Origin: Axinella damicornis
Lineage: Eukaryota > Porifera > Demospongiae > Axinellida > Axinellidae
DNA length: 64,000 bases
Direction of reading: 5' to 3'
Assembly (NCBI GenBank): GCA_963931865.1
Contig: OZ007515.1
Location: 2,632,511-2,696,510, forward strand
Part shown: positions 57,798 through 64,000 of the stretch, piece after piece
Position numbering within the stretch: the first letter of the stretch is position 1
How the letters are laid out: every line of letters starts with the position of its first letter
Notes under the pieces: model-generated
Seen by the model: the letters and a program-made list of their open reading frames with translations, nothing else
Told to the model about the DNA's origin: nothing
The model's database searches: none
Program-made: the position numbers and the translations under genes

Positions 57798-60700
57798 ATG
57801 CTATTCACGCGCACGTGGAAACCGCGCGTAAGGCGCGCGAAATACAAAGGCAAAATATTAATTGGAATGAAGCGGCTGTCTACATCTCTGTCAGGAAGAA
57901 AGGACCCTACCAGGGTGCCTATGCACTCTTCGAACGTTCCAAGTCGCCCGGCTGGGGAAGTGTATAACTGCGGCATGCTCCCTGCTGGAATTTCCAACTC
58001 AGCAAATAACTGCTACAGCAGTGCAGTCCTCCAGTGCCTGTTCAATCACCCTTCCTTCCCATCTCTTTTCAATCAGCTGTTTTCTAGCCATCCCCAACGT
58101 TGTAGTTCTGACAGCTGCAAATTTACAGGTTAGTGAATATTCAATTGAGCTCACAATTATTCAAGTATTAGCTATAGCTAATACTTGTATAATTGTGAGC
58201 TACTTCCAGTTTCTAACTTGTTTCAGGTGAGTTCTGCAGTGTTGCTGCACTCAGAACACTATGGGATGGGTACAAATACTCCCTCATGGGTACCAAACTG
58301 TCACCAGCACCACTGTTAGCAGCTTTGAAAGGTATATGAGGTGATTATGATATGCATACAAAAGACAAGTTTCCAGATTCATTGCTGTATATATTTCTTG
58401 CTAGACATCTCGCCAGCACTAAGGCGAGGAGTACAGTTCGATGCTCAGGAGTTCTACCTTGCTCTAGTTTCAAGTTTGTTGACGAAGGCTGATGCACAGT
58501 AAGCTGTAGCTCGAAATACAACGTATGGCATCTATAATGAAGTAACTGCTCCTCTCCAGGCATGCAGCAGCAATTCAGAAGAGAATAGCTGTGGAGAAGA
58601 CACAGAAAAGTAAGGTAGTAAGGAAGTTAATAAGGACAAAATATATTGCATTTCTAATATCTGGTACAGCGGCCTGCGGCCAGTGCGGGAAAATATCATC
58701 ACTAATGAGAATTGATGAGCTGACTATTGAGCTGCATGTTGGGGTGAGTGGGGTGTGCACATGTACAAAACAATATTCACTATAGCAGCTCAATTATTTC
58801 TTTCTCTGCATGTAGGAAGACCGGTCTGTACACGTTCAGGACCTGTTCACGGAGTCACTCGATGATGAGGCTGTTACGTGTAACTGTGATGGGTACATTT
58901 CTTGCTGTTAACTGTTTTCTCACAGATCATGCATGTGTGTTTACTGCTGTCCTTACATGTATGCACAGATGCAACAGGAATGTGACCAAATGGCAGCAAC
59001 ACAGCCTCTCCTCGTTGCCAGAGCTGCTTTGTATCCATATTCAAAGTACAACGAACGTGTCACCCAGCTCTGACCCCCCCAGTGTTCAAGTGCAAGTATG
59101 TTATTTTTACTGTCAGCACTGACAGGCATGTATGGCTTAGTATAAACATTGTACATTGATATTATCTTGTAGAAGTCAACTCTGAAAGTTCCAGGTCACA
59201 CAGTGACCTACAGTCTGACTGGAATGGTTGTTCATACTCGTATATCCGAGACCTGTGGTCACTACAGAGCATTTGTTCGCTCAACCAAGGACAACACACA
59301 GTGGTTTTCAGTTGACGATCTAAAGGTACATGGATTGTGCACAACATCAACATAGTAGTGTACATGCAGCTCAACCACCCTTAACTTTGTTTGGTAAATT
59401 GGTACCCATGCAGGTAACCCCAGTAAGTGTTGCAACAGTTCTCCTTCAACAGCCCTTTATGCTATTCTACCAAGCCCAAGAAGGGGTGGAAACACTTTCC
59501 CTCGATGCCTGTTGGAGATTACGAGGGTTTTGGTGGCTAAACGATGAGGTTTGTTTTAGTAGCTATAGGTAAAGCTTTGTAACTCATTCAACACTGCTCC
59601 TTCCTGGTGTTAGGTTATTGCGTCCTACATGACTATGATTCAGCAGGAAGCAGCCAAGGTATACAGCAATATTAATGAGTATGACATCAACGCATCATGT
59701 ATGACTACACACCACAGGCTGGGAAAAAGGTGCTTGTGTTGGGCTCCCATTTCTTTCAGCAACTACAGAAGGGCACTCACACACTATCACGGCACCAGAA
59801 GGTGAGCTTGGACTCCTAATCACTTAAAGGCCAACGTATAGTGTGAGTCTTCATAGCAGTGCATCATCTATAATACTGGGAATTAACTTGGGATACTGTA
59901 TATATGTGTCCCTATAGGAACACCTTCCCAGCCAAGACCTGGTCATGTTTATCATCCATGACAGTGGTAACCACTGGACCCTGCTGGTAAGAGAGTGCAG
60001 ACACTTAGTGGATGCTGAAAGGACTGATAGCTACCACAATGGTCATGTATAAACTTTGTGGTAGGAAAGGGAGGTGTATATGTTGGGGAATATTTTTGTT
60101 GAACAGTCTCTCATGGTTTCTGGTTTGTTAATGACTTCCAGGTTGTGGATTTCAACAGGAAAAGCATTGAATACTATGACAGCTTGCTCAAAGAGAACAA
60201 TGCTCACATGATCACAGCTACGTAAGACATTGAACACAGTGAAATTCAAATTTCAGAATATTTACGTTTGACCAACACACTGATCCAACCTCAGGGCCTA
60301 CATGGAAGCAAGCATTGAGAGTGCTGGAGAGCACGTCAACTGGGCTGAATGGAGTTACGTTCACAAGAAGGTATAACCTTTATCCATCTCATGGTGGGAA
60401 GAATATTATAATTGTAACCTCATTGGTATCTCTTTAACAGAATATACCAAAACAAACCAATGCAGTGGACTGTGGGGTGTTTCTGTGCCAAGTAAGATAT
60501 GCCACATATCTACCGAATATGTCCGTTACTAACAATAACTTTCTGTCTCATGTACCCGTACATATGAAGTATGCACTGCATCGGTCCCGAGGAGACCCCA
60601 CATGCTATCGGCAGGTATTGACTAGTGAATCTGACTATATACTTCAACAGCATGTAAGTTGATGTAACAACTGGTAATGAAAATTGGCCCTTTCAGGAAG

Positions 60701-63700
60701 ACATGGGGATAGTGCGAAAGATGATGCTAGAGGAACTGCTGAATGGTCACCTGATGTGAGTAAAAGTATCCAGCTTCACCCTAAAATCTCTTCTAACAAA
60801 CTCTTGGTCTTCGTCCTTTCTCAATTACTATACAGTGCATACAGAGAGCGGTTGGATCTCATCAGTAAAGGTACAGGCAGAAACTCTGCAGCATTCTATG
60901 ACAGCAATACGTTCCTTGAGCCTGCATTGGCAAAGAAATACCATAGAGAGGATATCAAATCCATTCCTAAGCCATCTCCACCTGGTTCAGTCATTCTAGT
61001 AGCTGCATATAACCTTCCGGAAACCTCACAATCTCTCAAGCCACTGTCTGCTACTCTGCCAGTAGAAACATCATACTGTGAACTAACTCCACACACTAAT
61101 AGGACCAATGAGCTCTCCCCACCCCACTCAGCTCCAAGGCAGTTTTCCGACCCTCCAACAGGTCCTACTCAACTGCCACAACCCAGCAACCGACAGAACT
61201 TGCCAAATAAAACAACTTGTCAGCCAACTACACCGTCCAATCAGCCCTCCCTACCAACTACGGCGCCCAATCAGCCCTCCACACCAGCTACAGTGCCCAT
61301 TCAGCCCTCCCTACCAACTACACCGCCCAATCAGCCCTCCCTACCAACTACGGCGCCCAATCAGCCCTCCACACCAGCTACAATGCCCATTCAGCCCTCC
61401 CTACCAACTACAGTGCCCAATCAGCCCTCCACACCAGCTACAGTGCCCATTCAGCCCTCCCTACCAACTACAGTGCCCAATCAGCCCTCCACACCAGCTA
61501 CAGTGCCCATTCAGCCCTCCCTACCAACTACAGTGCCCTATCAGCCCTCCACACCAGCTACAGTGCCCATTCAGCCCTCCTCATTAATATCCTATGAGGG
61601 ACCCAGGCAGCCTTCTCTCTCACTAAGGAAGCACAAACAGCTATCCTTTACCAGGAAGAGAAGTAGTCAGACCAACTATGTATTTACTTCCAAGAAATCT
61701 TGCGATGACAAGCAGCCAACCCAAATATCACCTATGACTCCATCATTGGCCATCCAACCACTCTTGTCCAAACCGTCACCTACATGTATGACACCACCTC
61801 CCACTTCAACACCACTATCATCGCCCACTGTCAGCCCTCCCAGTAACTCACTGGCTACTACCCACACCACTCAGAAACTTTTCAGCCCTCCCAGTAACTC
61901 ACTGGCTACCCACACCACTCAGAAACCTGTCAGACCTCCCACTAACTCATTGGCCACCTACACCACTCAGAAACTGGTCGGTGTTTCCACTGAACCACCT
62001 GCTGAATCTTCCATTCGGCTATCCTCTTGCCCCATGACTCAGCAATCAGATAAAACCTCATCTGCGTCAGATTTGATGCCAACTTTCCCTGATGATGACT
62101 TCACTACAGTGCCATCACCCAGTCCACCTCCATATAGCCCTATACCCAACCATGACATTGTTCATGACAGTATTGATCTTGACACAGAATATACTGGCAA
62201 GCAGTTACCACCACTATTATCATCTGTCCTCCCAAAGGGATATACCTATATTTTTCAAAGGTTAAACTACACACAGAATTCCAATAATCTGGCATTTTCA
62301 GCCACCATTTTCATTAATACTGCATCAGAAGCAGGAGCGACTGAATGGATCAAAGATCTTGAAGCCTATACAGCAACAACATACCGTGTTACAAGAGGAA
62401 ATCGTGTAAAAGGCTGTCGGATTTTGTATAAGAGTGACCGACACTGCCAACACAAACGCAAAAAGTCTTCCAAGTATAAACCAGAAAAGACCCAGTCATT
62501 ACAGAGAGATAAGAAGACCGAGTGCCCAGCTCATTTCACGATAAAGGTGCACAACACAAAGGCCAGGCATTATATCACTCATCCATGTGAAGTAACGATT
62601 ACATGGGATCATAACCACTCAACTCAATCTGCACATGCACTCAGTTTTAGACCAATTAATAGTGAAACTAAACAGAAGTTTTATAGCTACTTTGACTTAG
62701 GTCACTCTCCCTCCTCTGCTATCCACCACCACAGCCTAAATCTAGCTATTGAACATGGCGGCAAAGAAAAAGAATTTGAAATTGCACATGCAGACCGTTC
62801 CATAAACCCACTCCCAAACGACATCTACTATCTGTATAACAAATGGCGAGTAGACAAACTTGGCCCAGAGAATGGAGAGAAAATGTTTGAACAATTAGAA
62901 ACACTTATAAAGGCCTACAATGAAGAACATGGAGAAGAAGGTGGAAGAGCATTCATACAAAGGTATGAAAAGCAATCTGTACAGACCACACCGGAAAAAA
63001 CAACATCTGACCAGCCTCTTGTGCTAGCAATATGTACTCCACTGATGGCTCGTGCTCACAGATTAGTGAGGCAGGCAGGGGAGCTAGTATACTGTGACTC
63101 AACTTCGAGTTTGGACCGGTACAATTGCCCCACGTTTGTGATGAGCACATGCACGTCAGCTGGAGGCATTCCCTTGGGTGTAGTAATAACTTCAGGTGAA
63201 AGCGAAGACGTCATTACAGAGGCAATGACATTCTTGAAAACTGTCTTACTCACCAATGCCTTTTATGGAAAAGGGGCTAATGGGCCAGAGATATGTATCA
63301 CTGATGATTCAGATGCGGAAAGGGCAGCTCTCAGAAATGTCTGGCCAGATACCACCTTTCTTCTATGCATTTTTCATCACTTGCAGAGCTGGTGGTCATG
63401 GTTGTGGGATGCTAAGCATGGCATAGCTAAGGAAGACCGCCAGCCAATTATGCTCCTGGTAAAAAGTATGCTGTACACACCTCATGAGCAAGACTTTCAC
63501 CAAAAGTATGTTTCTATTATGAAGAAGACTCCAAACAGCTACACAACACAATACCCTAACCTCCGTCATAGACTGGAGCAGATTTGGGAGCGTCGATCTG
63601 AGTGGGCTCTCTCCTACAGAGTAGACAAAATAATGAGGGGAAACCATACTAACAATTATGCGGAGGCAGGAATGAGAATCATCAAGGAAATAGTTTTTGG

Positions 63701-64000
63701 AAGAATAAAAGCATACAACCTAATACAGATGTTTGAGTTTGTCACTGTGATAATGGAAAAGTACTTTGTGAGTAGACTACTAGACATGGCACACAGCCGA
63801 TTCAGACCTGGAATTGCTATGCGCTACAAAGAACTCCATGATGTAGAAAAGCAAATAACAGGTACCAAAAAACTTCGAGATTCTACATACCTTGTAACAG
63901 TTGATGTAAAGAATATTGGTGAACTTGAATATTTTGTAGACATGGACATTGGAGTGTGCTCATGTTCCAGAGGTTATAGTGGTGCTGCTTGCAAACACCA
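57798..64000 (+). CDS. USP deubiquitinase - Ulp1/SENP protease - MULE transposase fusion (3' end beyond the window)
   Basis: Seventeen exons visible: 57798-58128, 58227-58331, 58405-58498, 58560-58743, 58816-58892, 58969-59095, 59173-59325, 59414-59548, 59614-59658, 59718-59801, 59918-59986, 60142-60221, 60295-60370, 60441-60491, 60570-60614, 60697-60755, 60836-64000. All phases agree; at least 1626 aa. (1) USP domain: Cys box GISNSANNCYSSAVLQCLF (C72), QFDAQEF, Cys pairs of a zinc finger, His box TCGHYRAF (H336). (2) Ulp1 domain: WLNDEVIASYM, GNHWTLL (H464), VVDF (D471), QTNAVDCGVF (Q525, C531). (3) Pro/Thr/Gln-rich tandem repeat. (4) MULE DDE domain: YCDSTSS (D1326), ITDDSDAERAA (D1395), LLCIFHHLQ, NYAEAGMRI (E1515). 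(5) Start of a SWIM finger, CSCSRGYSGAACKH, at the edge. All catalytic residues are present. The start could also be the ATG at 57867. It is either a mobile-element gene that captured two proteases or a host gene derived from one. Confidence 0.9.
58149..58203. repeat. Hairpin in intron 1 of the USP-Ulp1-MULE gene
   Basis: GAGCTCACAATTAT... pairs with ...ATAATTGTGAGCT around CTATAG; arms of about 26 bp with one mismatch. It fills over half of the 98-bp intron. Confidence 0.85.
61224..61590 (+). repeat. 60-bp coding minisatellite (20-residue unit, about six copies)
   Basis: In-frame unit QPSLPTTAPNQPSTPATVPI with small variations, joining the Ulp1 domain to the transposase part. All three frames stay open across it, so frame had to be fixed from both sides. 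Confidence 0.95.

Noticed and set aside
57798..60755. Separate host USP gene and separate Ulp1 gene
   Set aside because: The USP part ends and the Ulp1 part begins within adjoining exons (59414-59548) in one frame with no stop or start between.
61108..61597. Two long frames overlapping the Pro-rich array
   Set aside because: Out of frame with the exons before and with the transposase after; the third frame is the one continuous with both.
1..64000. Bacterial-type features (operons, CRISPR, ribosome binding sites)
   Set aside because: Genes are intron-split and animal-like; short direct repeats seen are minisatellites without spacer structure.

Overview
This is nuclear DNA from an invertebrate animal. 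Coding sequence is split by many GT-AG introns (mostly 60-1500 bp). The conserved genes are metazoan: ECI2, SEH1, full-length sacsin and an SLC49-type transporter. Non-coding DNA is packed with palindromic MITE-like elements, minisatellites and homopolymer runs. The style suggests a marine non-bilaterian such as a sponge, but that is an inference and nothing in the window proves the taxon. No tRNA, rRNA or CRISPR was seen.

Layout. 1-1.6 kb: minisatellite and a MITE candidate. 1.6-7.75 kb (-): ECI2, an ACBP plus crotonase enoyl-CoA isomerase in eight coding exons. 7.84-14.0 kb (+): SEH1 nucleoporin in twelve exons, head-to-head with ECI2 across only 82 bp. 14-26.5 kb: a decayed duplicated locus with two sacsin-like pseudogene fragments and an orphan coiled-coil gene family on the minus strand. 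One family member (19652-21478) is intact; another is degenerate, and there are several extra copies of its first exon. 26.6-44.4 kb (+): a full-length sacsin-like co-chaperone (about 4390 aa) with three Hsp90-type ATPase modules, a J-like domain and a HEPN domain. It has a 4.5-kb transposon-filled intron and one apparent frameshift. 44.9-45.9 kb: a second, truncated copy of the coiled-coil gene and its flank, in the same tail-to-tail position behind sacsin as the left locus. 46.65-52.4 kb (+): a twelve-exon vWA-domain gene whose first exon encodes an almost perfect histone H3 N-terminal tail. 52.9-57.7 kb (-): an SLC49A3/FLVCR-type transporter. 57.8 kb to the window end (+): one gene encoding, in order, a USP deubiquitinase, an Ulp1/SENP protease, a Pro/Thr/Gln-rich tandem repeat and a MULE (DDE) transposase with a SWIM zinc finger, truncated by the window edge.

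The two most unusual objects are the H3-tail/vWA fusion and the USP-Ulp1-MULE fusion. In both, exon phases are consistent across every junction I could place by eye, so each reads as a single gene. Exon borders were placed by eye from splice signals, reading frame and family similarity, and have not been checked against transcripts.
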